Positions 16,803-25,241 of a stretch of DNA of 64,000 bases are shown in pieces; within the stretch, counting starts at the first letter, position 1; each line of letters opens with the position of its first letter. The DNA is from Mangrovimonas cancribranchiae. Lineage in GTDB: Bacteria > Bacteroidota > Bacteroidia > Flavobacteriales > Flavobacteriaceae. The position numbers were made by a program, and so were the translations under genes. Below the pieces are notes generated by a model, which was not told where the DNA came from, ran no database searches, and saw nothing but the letters and a program-made list of their open reading frames with translations. The DNA is taken from positions 736,001 to 800,000 of the forward strand of contig NZ_CP136925.1 in NCBI RefSeq assembly GCF_037126245.1. The letters run 5' to 3'.

Positions 16803-18401
16803 TTAACCATTCATGGAGATTAAAAACTCTTCGTTATTTCGTGTTTGTTTTACTTTATCATTTATAAACTCCATAGCTTCAACTGGGTTCATATCGGCAA
16901 GATATTTTCTTAATACCCACATGCGTTGTATGGTCGTTTCATCAAGTAGTAAATCGTCTCTTCGTGTACTAGAAGAAATTAAATCGATAGCAGGGAAAAT
17001 TCTTCTGTTGGCAATTCTTCTGTCTAATTGAAGTTCCATATTACCAGTTCCTTTAAACTCTTCGAAGATAACTTCATCCATTTTTGAACCTGTTTCTGTT
17101 AAAGCAGTGGCAATTATAGATAACGATCCGCCATTTTCAATATTACGAGCAGCACCAAAGAAACGTTTTGGTTTGTGAAGTGCATTGGCATCAACACCAC
17201 CACTTAAAATTTTACCAGAAGCTGGTTGTACGGTGTTGTAGGCTCTAGCCAACCTTGTAATAGAATCTAAAAGAATAACCACATCGTGTCCACATTCTAC
17301 CAAGCGTTTTGCTTTTTCTAAAACAATATTGGCAATACGAACGTGTTCGTGAGCTTCTTTATCGAAAGTTGATGATACCACTTCACCACGAACATTACGT
17401 TGCATATCGGTAACTTCTTCTGGACGCTCATCAATTAAAAGGATAATTTGATAAACCTCAGGATGATTTGCTGCAATAGCATTGGCAATATCCTTAAGTA
17501 GCATGGTTTTACCTGTTTTTGGTTGCGATACAATCATACCACGTTGTCCTTTCCCAATAGGTGAGAACAAATCCATAATTCTAGTAGATATGGTACTTTG
17601 TCTTTCGGCAATATTAAACTTTTCTTTAGGGAAAAGTGGAGTTAAATGCTCGAAAGAAACACGATCTCTTACAACTTGAGGATCTAAACCATTAATTTTA
17701 TTAACTTTTATTAGTGGAAAGTATTTTTCACCTTCTTTTGGTGGGCGAACATTTCCAAGAACGGTATCACCTGTTTTAAGTCCAAATAAGCGAATTTGTG
17801 ATTGCGATACATAAATATCATCAGGCGAAGACAGGTAGTTATAGTCAGACGATCTTAAAAAGCCGTAGCCATCTTGCATAATATCTAAAACACCTTCACT
17901 TTCTATAATAGCGTCAAATTCGTAATCGGGCTCTCTGTATCTGTTTCTAGTATCTTTATTACCGTTATTTTGTTTTCTTTGTTCTTTTTTAGAATTGTCC
18001 TGCTTGCTTTTGTTAGACTCTTTTTTGGGAGTATTCTTGCTAGAAGACTGTTCTTTGTTTTGTGTTTTGTTATTTTGACGCCCCTTATCTGTATTATTCT
18101 TATCGTTGTTATTCGATTTTGGTTTAGGCTCTGGAGCATTTTTAGAAGGTGTGCTTTTTGTAGTACTTGTACTTTTTTGCACACGTTTTCTAGGTTGCTT
18201 TTTTGGGGTAGACGTTTCTTGTTCTTTAGTATCTTGTTTAGCTACACTAGAAACCTCTTGTGGGTTTGCTGCTTGGTAGTCTAAAATTTTATAAACTAAG
18301 TCTAGTTTTTTTAAAGAACGGTACTTAGAAACGTTTAATTGTTTAGCAATTTCCTGTAACTCAGGAAGCTTTTTAGCTTTTAATTGTGATATTTCAAACA
18401 T
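16803..18401 (-). CDS. rho: Transcription termination factor Rho with disordered N-terminal insert
   Basis: 532 aa against about 420 for E. coli Rho. Residues 1-48 are the Rho N-terminal (SAP-like) domain ([22 protein letters not shown]). Residues of about 50-160 form a low-complexity insert rich in Lys, Asn, Gln, Ser and Thr. The RNA-binding cold-shock domain follows ([15 protein letters not shown]), then the RecA-like hexameric motor. The P-loop reads SQPKTGKT and the Walker B region [16 protein letters not shown]. Bacteroidota Rho proteins commonly carry such an insert, and that of Bacteroides thetaiotaomicron has been reported to promote condensate formation. It is single, minus strand, and has its own terminator. 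Confidence 0.97.
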   Translation of the reverse strand: MFEISQLKAKKLPELQEIAKQLNVSKYRSLKKLDLVYKILDYQAANPQEVSSVAKQDTKEQETSTPKKQPRKRVQKSTSTTKSTPSKNAPEPKPKSNNNDKNNTDKGRQNNKTQNKEQSSSKNTPKKESNKSKQDNSKKEQRKQNNGNKDTRNRYREPDYEFDAIIESEGVLDIMQDGYGFLRSSDYNYLSSPDDIYVSQSQIRLFGLKTGDTVLGNVRPPKEGEKYFPLIKVNKINGLDPQVVRDRVSFEHLTPLFPKEKFNIAERQSTISTRIMDLFSPIGKGQRGMIVSQPKTGKTMLLKDIANAIAANHPEVYQIILLIDERPEEVTDMQRNVRGEVVSSTFDKEAHEHVRIANIVLEKAKRLVECGHDVVILLDSITRLARAYNTVQPASGKILSGGVDANALHKPKRFFGAARNIENGGSLSIIATALTETGSKMDEVIFEEFKGTGNMELQLDRRIANRRIFPAIDLISSSTRRDDLLLDETTIQRMWVLRKYLADMNPVEAMEFINDKVKQTRNNEEFLISMNG

Positions 18402-18569
18402 TGATGTTAATTAAAGAATGTTTCAGTTAAATAATGAATTTGAATTTTTCTGAAAAAAAAGATTTTAATCTGAAGAATTAACAAGTTACTAACGTGGTAG
18501 TTGGGCTTGTTACTGCAATAATACAACTTTTATTTTAAATATTTGGGTGTATTTTTTAAAATAATCCAT

Positions 18570-18577
18570 TATTTTTG
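18570..18577 (+). promoter_or_regulatory. Promoter -7 box (TATTTTTG) for the DUF4293 gene
   Basis: TATTTTTG fits TAnnTTTG and lies 20 bp before the GTG start. The best upstream TTTG (18542) is at a rather long spacing of 24 bp. Confidence 0.5.
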
Positions 18578-18597
18578 TGCCTCAATAATTGAAAAGC

Positions 18598-19008
18598 GTG
18601 TTACAAAGAATTCAAACTTTATACCTTTTAGTTTCTGCTATAGTATCTGCAGGGCTTATTTTTGTATTCCATTTATGGGTAACTAACGATGGGGTAAAAA
18701 TATTTGCTATAGATAATATGGTATACTTTATACTGTTTATAGGCTCTGCATTGTTGTCGTTAATTTCAATATTTAGATTTAAAAACAGACAGTCGCAATT
18801 TGTTTTAGGGCGGCTTAATATGATATTAAACTTTATTTTACTAGGATTATTCGTGTACCAATCACTAAATTTATCTGGAGAAACAGTAGTTTCTGAGAAA
18901 GGTATTGGGATTTTTCTTCCTATTATTTCTATCGTGTTTTTGGCCTTGGCCAACAAAGCCATTAAAAAGGATGAAGATCTTGTAAAATCAGTCGATAGGT
19001 TACGATAG
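18598..19008 (+). CDS. DUF4293 family membrane protein
   Basis: 136 aa from GTG 18598. I prefer that start to the TTG at 18589 because the family typically begins with a sequence like M-[IL]-QRIQT-[LV]-YLL, reproduced exactly by reading from this GTG. Four transmembrane helices are visible: residues of about 8-28, 40-60, 75-95 and 105-123. A short charged tail follows. DUF4293 has no known function and is found mainly in Bacteroidota. It is divergent from rho, and a hairpin terminator follows. Confidence 0.8.
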   Translation: MLQRIQTLYLLVSAIVSAGLIFVFHLWVTNDGVKIFAIDNMVYFILFIGSALLSLISIFRFKNRQSQFVLGRLNMILNFILLGLFVYQSLNLSGETVVSEKGIGIFLPIISIVFLALANKAIKKDEDLVKSVDRLR

Positions 19009-19037
19009 GCCTAACATCTTAGTAGTATTAGTGCGTT

Positions 19038-19068
19038 AAAACCCAAAGCGAAAGCTTTGGGTTTTTTT
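19038..19068 (+). terminator. Terminator after the DUF4293 gene
   Basis: Stem AAAACCCAAAGC / GCTTTGGGTTTT with a GAAA tetraloop and a T run. Confidence 0.88.
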
Positions 19069-19074
19069 ATCGTT

Positions 19075-19082
19075 TAAATTTG
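19075..19082 (+). promoter_or_regulatory. Promoter -7 box (TAAATTTG) before the Cys-rich lipoprotein gene
   Basis: TAAATTTG matches TAnnTTTG. A start site about 4 bp downstream would put the (TTA)n tract 19084-19100 in the 5' leader. A -33 element would overlap the preceding terminator, which weakens the call. Confidence 0.4.
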
Positions 19083-19083
19083 C

Positions 19084-19100
19084 TTATTATTATTATTATT
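19084..19100 (+). repeat. Trinucleotide microsatellite (TTA)5.7
   Basis: 17 nt of uninterrupted TTA repeat immediately after the putative promoter and 28 bp before the ATG of the Cys-rich lipoprotein gene. Confidence 0.85.
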
Positions 19101-19128
19101 GAGTATGTTAATCTGTAAAACATATTTT

Positions 19129-19629
19129 ATGAAAAAAAATAGTCTAATATTTTCTACTATTATCATTTTATTAGTACTTCTTTCTTGTAGTAAAGATGAT
19201 CAAGATTTTATTGTTGGTCAAGAATCTTTAACTATAGAAGAAATATTTAAGACTAAAATGGTTGATGCTTCAGGAAAAGAGGTTACAACTGCTTCTTTAA
19301 AAACCTTATGGGAGAATAAGTTAAAGGAAGAAGGGTTTAATGTTAAGTTGAATACTTTTTCTATTATTCAAACCGTTGATGAACAAGATAATGAATTGTT
19401 TTTCTTAAAAACAATTAGTAAGGATGGTACTATAGAAACAGGTGCTTTTTTATCATTTGATTCACAAAGCAATTTATACAAGTTAGGTTCGAAGCAGTGC
19501 ACTTGTACGGGGTGCCCAAATGGGTGTCATTTAGAGGTTGAAGGTAGTACATGTACTTGTTCGGGATGTCCAGAAGATACAAGTAAGAAATGTACTAAAT
19601 CCGAAACAGCTATTATTGAAGATCCGTGA
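19129..19629 (+). CDS. Cysteine-rich lipoprotein, unknown function
   Basis: 166 aa from ATG 19129. That start gives a lipoprotein signal (MKKNSLIFSTIIILLVLLSC); the upstream in-frame start at 19099 would bury it. After the lipobox comes SKDDQD, acidic residues resembling surface-export signals of Bacteroidota lipoproteins. A roughly 100-residue middle part is without recognisable motifs. The last 45 residues carry nine cysteines, with a duplicated CTCxGCP motif (CTCTGCPNGC and CTCSGCPED) ending KKC. The pattern could bind metal, hold a cluster or form disulfides; none is shown. I do not recognise the family. It is flanked by DUF4293 and a convergent phosphodiesterase, with no operon partner. 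Confidence 0.7.
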   Translation: MKKNSLIFSTIIILLVLLSCSKDDQDFIVGQESLTIEEIFKTKMVDASGKEVTTASLKTLWENKLKEEGFNVKLNTFSIIQTVDEQDNELFFLKTISKDGTIETGAFLSFDSQSNLYKLGSKQCTCTGCPNGCHLEVEGSTCTCSGCPEDTSKKCTKSETAIIEDP

Positions 19630-19757
19630 AAAAGTATTTTATGGCAAAGTATACACTAATTTATTTTCTTTGAGGTTCATTGCTTGTCTATTTATTGTAC
19701 AAATTTACCGAACAATCATTTTGGGATTCTTTTTTTATTGGATTTGGAGCAAGTCTT

Positions 19758-20249
19758 TTATCGTTCAAACTCAATAACTTCAAGGTTATCAATTTTTTTA
19801 CCATCAATAGTAAAACGAAGCATAGTTTTTACTTTATGAAACCCATGGTTTCCAATGGCACCAGGATTCATGTGCAATAAATTGAGTTTTTTATCTGGCA
19901 TTACTTTTAAAATATGCGAATGTCCACAAATAAAGATGTCAGGTGGATTACTGTTTATTTCATTTTTTAGATTGGGGTTATATTTTCCCGGATAACCGCC
20001 AATATGGGTTATCCAAACATCAACATCTTCACAAAAAAACCTATTGTTTTTAGGGAATTCTTTTCTAGCTTTATGGTCGTCTATATTACCATAAACAGCA
20101 CGAAGCGGTTTTAGTTTTTTTATGGCATCGGTTACTTTTAAGTTTCCAATATCGCCTGCATGCCATACTTCGTCAGCTTCTTTCACATACTTTAAAATAG
20201 TCGTATCAATATGACCATGTGTGTCTGAAAGCAATAAGATTTTTGTCAT
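19758..20249 (-). CDS. Metallophosphoesterase, YfcE/MJ0936 type
   Basis: 163 aa. All five calcineurin-like metal-binding motifs are present in order: SDTHGHID (N-terminus), HAGDIGN, GNIDD, CGHSHI and MNPGAIG. Length and motif spacing match the small YfcE/MJ0936 phosphodiesterases, cytoplasmic di-metal enzymes active on phosphodiesters in vitro. The physiological substrate is unknown. The gene is divergent from truA and convergent with the Cys-rich lipoprotein gene. Confidence 0.9.
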   Translation of the reverse strand: MTKILLLSDTHGHIDTTILKYVKEADEVWHAGDIGNLKVTDAIKKLKPLRAVYGNIDDHKARKEFPKNNRFFCEDVDVWITHIGGYPGKYNPNLKNEINSNPPDIFICGHSHILKVMPDKKLNLLHMNPGAIGNHGFHKVKTMLRFTIDGKKIDNLEVIEFER

Positions 20250-20352
20250 TTACTTATATATAAATATTGCATTTTTTTTAATAGTTGAAATTCTCACCTT
20301 CGCAGGAATAAAGTTATCTTTGTAGCTTCATAATACAAAAATACATTTTTAA

Positions 20353-21102
20353 TTGCGCTATTTTTTAGAATTGTCATACAATGGAAAAAAGTATCATGGC
20401 TGGCAAAACCAACCTAATGCTATTTCGGTGCAAGAAGTATTAGAGAAAGCGTTATCACGATTGTTAAGTGATGATATTGCCATTGTTGGTGCTGGTAGAA
20501 CAGATGCTGGTGTACACGCTTTACAAATGTTTGCTCACTTTGATACTGAAAAAGATTTTTTGGAAAAAGATTTAATATATAAGCTCAACTCTTTTTTACC
20601 AAAAGATATAGCTATACACGATTTGTTTAAAGTTAACAGTAACATACATGCTAGGTTTGATGCTACAAGCAGATCGTATATTTATAGGATAGCCTTAAAA
20701 AAAAATGTGTTTAATTATGAATCGGCTTATTATTTAAAAACATCTTTAGATGTTGAAAACATGAAACAAGCGGCAACCATTTTATTGGAGTATAAAGATT
20801 TTCAATGCTTTTCTAAAAGTAATACCGATGTAAAAACCTATAATTGTGCTATTGAAGCAGCCAATTTTACCATTAAAGAAGATGAACTTCATTTTTATAT
20901 AAAAGCCGATAGGTTTTTAAGAAACATGGTGCGCGCCATTATGGGAACGTTAATAAATGTGGGGTTAGGCAAAATTGCAGTTCATGATGTACATACTATA
21001 ATTCGTTCTAAAAGTAGAAGTGAAGCAGGGTATTCTGTGCCAGCACACGGTTTGTATTTAAAAGAAGTAACATATCCAGAAAACATAAAAAGACTTGACT
21101 AA
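20353..21102 (+). CDS. truA: tRNA pseudouridine(38-40) synthase
   Basis: 249 aa. It isomerises uridines 38-40 in the anticodon arm of tRNAs. The catalytic-Asp motif GRTDAGVHALQMFAHF lies near residue 52. SYNGKKYHGWQNQ at the N-terminus, RSYIYRI and the C-terminal FLRNMVRAIMGTLI block are diagnostic of TruA. The start is TTG. The first residues (MRYFLELSYNG) match the family start and no better ATG exists upstream. The gene overlaps the following ABC exporter by 8 bp, implying translational coupling. Confidence 0.95.
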   Translation: MRYFLELSYNGKKYHGWQNQPNAISVQEVLEKALSRLLSDDIAIVGAGRTDAGVHALQMFAHFDTEKDFLEKDLIYKLNSFLPKDIAIHDLFKVNSNIHARFDATSRSYIYRIALKKNVFNYESAYYLKTSLDVENMKQAATILLEYKDFQCFSKSNTDVKTYNCAIEAANFTIKEDELHFYIKADRFLRNMVRAIMGTLINVGLGKIAVHDVHTIIRSKSRSEAGYSVPAHGLYLKEVTYPENIKRLD

Positions 21103-22858
21103 AACAAACAAAATATTTGATTTAAAGCTTTTTAAAAGACTATTTAAGTTTATAAAACCCTATCATAAAGTGTTTATAGGCGTTTTATTAGCGGTTATAC
21201 TTTTAGCACTTTTTGGAGCTGCAAGACCTTATATTTTACAGCAAGCAATAGATAATAACATCGCTACAAAAACCTTTGAAGGGTTTTTACCCTACATCTT
21301 AATAATGGGAGGCTTGTTATTAGGAGAAGTCATTTGTCAACTACTATTTATTTTCTATTCTGGATGGCTCGGTCAAACCGTGGTAAAAGATATTCGTGTT
21401 AAGCTTTTCGACCATATGATTAGGTTTAAAATGAAGTATTTCGATAATTCTTCAGTAGGAGTATTAATTACACGAGCTGTAACCGATATGGAACGTATAG
21501 CCGATGTTTTTGGAGAAGGTCTTTTTATGATTTTTAGAGATTTACTAACCATGTTGGTTGTGTCTTCTGTTATGCTTTTTATGAACTGGGAGTTAAGCTT
21601 AATTGTATTTTTAATGCTGCCAGTACTGTTATATGCCACACGCGTTTTTCAAAAGTATATGAAGAAAGCTTTTGAAGAAGTAAGAACCGAAATTTCCAAT
21701 CTAAACTCCTTTGTGCAAGAACGTTTAGTTGGTATGAAAATCCTTCAGCTTTTTACTAGAGAAGATACCGAGTATAAACGATTTAAAGCCATAAACGAAC
21801 GCCATAAAAAAGCGTGGTTAAAAACCGTTTGGTATAACTCAATTTTCTTTCCAATTGCCGAGTTATCATCATCTATAACAATTGGTTTGGTGTCTTGGTA
21901 TGGCGGTTTGAATATTGTATTATCAGAAACAGCTACTTTAGGTGATTTAACGGCTTTTATTATGATGATTCCTATGCTATTTCGTCCGTTAAGACAAATA
22001 GCCGACAAGTTTAATACGTTACAAATGGGAATGGTCGCAGCCAATCGTGTGTTTAAAGTGCTAGATACAACCTCGCAAATAGATGATAATGGAGCAACCG
22101 AAGTAAATCAATTAAGAGGTCACATACAATTTAATCAAGTAAGATTTAGTTATGTAGATGGCGAAGAAGTATTAAAAGGTATTTCTTTTAAAGTGAAACC
22201 CGGAGAAACTGTCGCTATTGTAGGAGCCACGGGAGCTGGAAAATCGACAATTATTAATTTATTAAATCGCTTTTATGAGATTGATAGTGGCGTTATAACT
22301 ATAGATCATTTAAACGTAAAAGATGTTACTTTGTCATCATTACGCCAGCAAATAGCAGTTGTGTTGCAAGATGTGTTCTTATTTGCCGATACTATTTTTA
22401 GTAACATCACATTAAATCACCCAGAAATAACAGAAGCTGAAGTCGTGCAAGCTGCTAAAGATATTGGTATTCATGAATTTATTATGAGCCTACCTAATAA
22501 CTACCACTATAATGTAAAAGAACGCGGCGCCATGCTATCTTCAGGGCAAAGACAGTTAATTTCGTTTTTAAGAGCTTATGTGACTAATCCAAGTATTTTA
22601 GTGTTAGACGAAGCAACATCGTCTGTAGATTCGTATTCTGAGCAATTAATTCAAAATGCAACAGATAAAATTACAAAAGGCCGTACATCTATTGTAATTG
22701 CGCATAGGTTGGCCACGGTAATTAAAGCTGATAAAATTATTGTAATGGACGACGGAAAGATAGTTGAGGAAGGGTCTCATTACGAGCTATTAAAAAAGAA
22801 AAACGGCTATTATAAAAATCTATACGAGGTTCAGTTTTTAAAAAAGGAAACAGCTTAG
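21095..22858 (+). CDS. ABC exporter, fused permease and ATPase (MsbA-like)
   Basis: 587 aa. An N-terminal six-helix ABC type I exporter domain spans about residues 15-310 and a nucleotide-binding domain about 340-585. The ATPase motifs are intact: Walker A GATGAGKST, Q-loop VLQDVFLFADT, signature LSSGQRQL, Walker B ILVLDEAT and the switch His in IVIAHRLATV. As a half-transporter it should work as a homodimer. Lipid, peptide or drug export is possible and the substrate cannot be assigned. The start is TTG, overlapping the end of truA, so they are probably one operon. It is convergent with cdaA, 11 bp apart. Confidence 0.92.
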   Translation: MTKTNKIFDLKLFKRLFKFIKPYHKVFIGVLLAVILLALFGAARPYILQQAIDNNIATKTFEGFLPYILIMGGLLLGEVICQLLFIFYSGWLGQTVVKDIRVKLFDHMIRFKMKYFDNSSVGVLITRAVTDMERIADVFGEGLFMIFRDLLTMLVVSSVMLFMNWELSLIVFLMLPVLLYATRVFQKYMKKAFEEVRTEISNLNSFVQERLVGMKILQLFTREDTEYKRFKAINERHKKAWLKTVWYNSIFFPIAELSSSITIGLVSWYGGLNIVLSETATLGDLTAFIMMIPMLFRPLRQIADKFNTLQMGMVAANRVFKVLDTTSQIDDNGATEVNQLRGHIQFNQVRFSYVDGEEVLKGISFKVKPGETVAIVGATGAGKSTIINLLNRFYEIDSGVITIDHLNVKDVTLSSLRQQIAVVLQDVFLFADTIFSNITLNHPEITEAEVVQAAKDIGIHEFIMSLPNNYHYNVKERGAMLSSGQRQLISFLRAYVTNPSILVLDEATSSVDSYSEQLIQNATDKITKGRTSIVIAHRLATVIKADKIIVMDDGKIVEEGSHYELLKKKNGYYKNLYEVQFLKKETA

Positions 22859-22869
22859 TGGTCAATTAA

Positions 22870-23655
22870 TTAAGATAAATCTTTTTTTATCATTTCAATA
22901 AGTTTTTGAGTGTCTTCAAACATCACAAACTCACCATCTTTAAAATAAGAAACTTGTCCTGTTTCTTCGCTAACAACCAGTGCTAGGGCATCTGTTTTCT
23001 CGGTAATACCAACAGCAGCTCGGTGTCTTAATCCAAAACGCTGTGGGATAGAATTATCGTTACTTACAGGTAAAATAACTCGTGTGGCTTTTACAGTATT
23101 ATTTTCAATAATTATAGCGCCATCATGTAACGGGCTATTTTTAAAAAAGATACTTTCTATAATAGGTTGGGTTACTTTTATGTTCATTTCGTCACCTGTA
23201 TTTACTAAAAAGTCCAAACTATTATTGTTTTCAAAAACAATTAAAGCGCCTGTTCTTGTACTTCCCATTTTATTACAAGCAAGCACAACAGCTTCTACGT
23301 TTGTGGTGTTGTTAGCTTCAGTTTTTAAAAATTTAAAGGCTTTGAAAAAGTTTTTCTTTTTACCAAAGTTAGTCGAGCCAACCATAAGTAAAAATTTTCT
23401 TATTTCCGGTTGAAACACCACAATTAAAGCAATCAAACCTACGCTCATAAAACCACCTAAAATTTTGCTGAGCATTTTCATTTGTAAGGCTGCTGTGATT
23501 AGGTAGGTGAAGTAAATAATAACAATTCCAATAAAAATATTAATGGCTACAGTACCTTTAACCAATTTATAGATGTAGTAGAGTAGAAGGGCTACTAAAA
23601 TAACATCGATAACATCTATTATGGTGAATTTTAAAAGTTCGTCGAAAATTTCCAA
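22870..23655 (-). CDS. cdaA: Diadenylate cyclase CdaA
   Basis: 261 aa. Three N-terminal transmembrane helices (residues of about 12-80) are followed by a DisA_N (DAC) catalytic domain with both signature motifs: SPLHDGAIII (DGA) and GLRHRAAVG (RHR). It makes cyclic di-AMP from two ATP at the inner membrane. In Firmicutes cdaA is followed by cdaR; no CdaR homologue is adjacent here. Instead folP precedes it on the same strand, 36 bp away, as in many Bacteroidota. The DAC motifs show no substitution, so activity is expected. Confidence 0.94.
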   Translation of the reverse strand: MEIFDELLKFTIIDVIDVILVALLLYYIYKLVKGTVAINIFIGIVIIYFTYLITAALQMKMLSKILGGFMSVGLIALIVVFQPEIRKFLLMVGSTNFGKKKNFFKAFKFLKTEANNTTNVEAVVLACNKMGSTRTGALIVFENNNSLDFLVNTGDEMNIKVTQPIIESIFFKNSPLHDGAIIIENNTVKATRVILPVSNDNSIPQRFGLRHRAAVGITEKTDALALVVSEETGQVSYFKDGEFVMFEDTQKLIEMIKKDLS

Positions 23656-23691
23656 AGGCTTGCTGTTTTCGTAAATTTAAAAATTATAACC

Positions 23692-24519
23692 TTACTTAGG
23701 GTTTATTTCTGTAATTAATTTAACACACTCCATAGCTTCTTTTACATCGTGAACACGAAGTATATTGGCGCCTTTTTGCAAAGCAATGGTGTTTAAAACG
23801 GTTGTGCCATTTAGCGCTTGATCAGGAGTGGTTTCTAGAAGTTTATAAATCATCGATTTTCTAGAAATACCAACAAGCATAGGGCGATCAATTATTTTAA
23901 AAAGTTTCAGCTTACTCATGAGTTCGTAGTTTTGCTTCATGGTTTTTGCAAATCCAAATCCTGGATCGATAATGATGTCGTGAATACCATGTGTTTTGGC
24001 TTGAGTAATACGTTCAGAAAAATAGTAAGTAATATCTTTAAGCAAATCGTCATAATCTGTAAGTTGCTGCATAGTTTGTGGCGTACCGCGCATATGCATC
24101 ATAATATAAGGTGCGTTAAGTTTACCAACTGTTTTAAGCATTTCGCTATCTAATTGTCCGGCAGAAATATCATTTACAATAGCTGCTCCAGCTGTAATAC
24201 ATTGCTTAGCAACCTTGCTTCTAAACGTGTCTATAGATAGTAAACTGTTTGGAAATTCTTTTTGTAATAATTCGACAATAGGAATAATTCTTTTTAACTC
24301 TTCATCTTCACTTACAAAATCGGCATTTGGTCTAGAACTGTAAGCGCCAACATCGATAAAAGTGGCGCCTTGATTTAACATCTTTTCAGCTTGTGCGAGT
24401 AATTTTTTTGGAGCATTGTATTTTCCACCATCAAAAAACGAATCTGGTGTAACGTTTAAAATGCCCATTACTTTGGGCTGACTAAGGTTTATAAGTTGTC
24501 CTTTGCAATTTATGGTCAT
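23692..24519 (-). CDS. folP: Dihydropteroate synthase
   Basis: 275 aa, the target of sulfonamides. It joins p-aminobenzoate to dihydropterin pyrophosphate in folate synthesis. The motifs are clear: MGILNVTPDSFFDGG near residue 18, DVGAYSSRP, NDISAG and DIIIDPGFGFAKT, with a C-terminal HDVKEAMECVKL. Length is standard. It precedes cdaA on the minus strand and is divergent from the DUF1599 gene, 89 bp away. Confidence 0.96.
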   Translation of the reverse strand: MTINCKGQLINLSQPKVMGILNVTPDSFFDGGKYNAPKKLLAQAEKMLNQGATFIDVGAYSSRPNADFVSEDEELKRIIPIVELLQKEFPNSLLSIDTFRSKVAKQCITAGAAIVNDISAGQLDSEMLKTVGKLNAPYIMMHMRGTPQTMQQLTDYDDLLKDITYYFSERITQAKTHGIHDIIIDPGFGFAKTMKQNYELMSKLKLFKIIDRPMLVGISRKSMIYKLLETTPDQALNGTTVLNTIALQKGANILRVHDVKEAMECVKLITEINPK

Positions 24520-24608
24520 TGGTTTGTTAATTGGTGTGCAACTTTAATACTTTAAACTTGAAACTTTAAACTATTTAAGCGAAATTTACGCAAAATTATA
24601 CTGTATTA

Positions 24609-25148
24609 ATGCAAAATACTTCAAAACAATACGATGATGTTATCGCAGTTTGTCGTGACCTTTTTGTGAAAAAAATGTCAGATTATGGTAGTGCTTGGCG
24701 CATATTAAGATTACCATCGTTAACCGATCAAATTTTTATAAAAGCCCAACGTATAAGGGGCTTACAGGAGAATGATGTAAGAAAAGTAGATGAAGATGAA
24801 ATTAGCGAGTTTATTGGTATTATAAATTATGCTACAATGGCGCTAATTCAATTAGATAAAGGTGTTGTGGAACAACCAGATTTAAATGTTAAAGAAGCTA
24901 CAAAATTATACGACGAAAAAGTAGCTGAAACCAAACAACTCATGATGAATAAAAACCATGATTATGGTGAAGCCTGGCGAGATATGCGTGTTAGTTCTCT
25001 AACCGATTTAATTCTTCAAAAGTTATTACGCGTTAAACAAATAGAAGACAACGCTGGTAAAACACTCGTTAGCGAAGGCATAGATGCTAATTATCAAGAT
25101 ATGATTAATTATGCTGTTTTTGCCATGATTCATTTAAACGAAAAATAA
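24609..25148 (+). CDS. DUF1599 (nucleotide-modification-associated-like) protein with two internal repeats
   Basis: 179 aa. The protein is an internal duplication. Residues of about 9-87 and about 98-178 each read YDD/YDE, K..DYG.AWR..R..SLTD, then K..R...I/L, and finish with INYA..A.I.L. This is the DUF1599 family, which I believe Pfam renamed a nucleotide modification associated domain; biochemical function is not established. It opens the run DUF1599, DoxX-type, permease, thioredoxin, tpiA, a neighbourhood also seen in Bacteroides. It is probably cytoplasmic, as no signal or helix is seen. Confidence 0.82.
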   Translation: MQNTSKQYDDVIAVCRDLFVKKMSDYGSAWRILRLPSLTDQIFIKAQRIRGLQENDVRKVDEDEISEFIGIINYATMALIQLDKGVVEQPDLNVKEATKLYDEKVAETKQLMMNKNHDYGEAWRDMRVSSLTDLILQKLLRVKQIEDNAGKTLVSEGIDANYQDMINYAVFAMIHLNEK

Positions 25149-25241
25149 GATGAAAAGGTATAATGCACATTTTGCATACCTTGGTTAGCACAAAATTAAT
25201 TGTAGTAAAGAGAAAAAAGACAGTCACAAAACAGTAAGCAC

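Noticed and set aside
19538-19777. Plus-strand frame overlapping the end of the Cys-rich lipoprotein gene
   Set aside because: No homologous features; it begins inside the Cys-rich codons and runs into the convergent phosphodiesterase gene.
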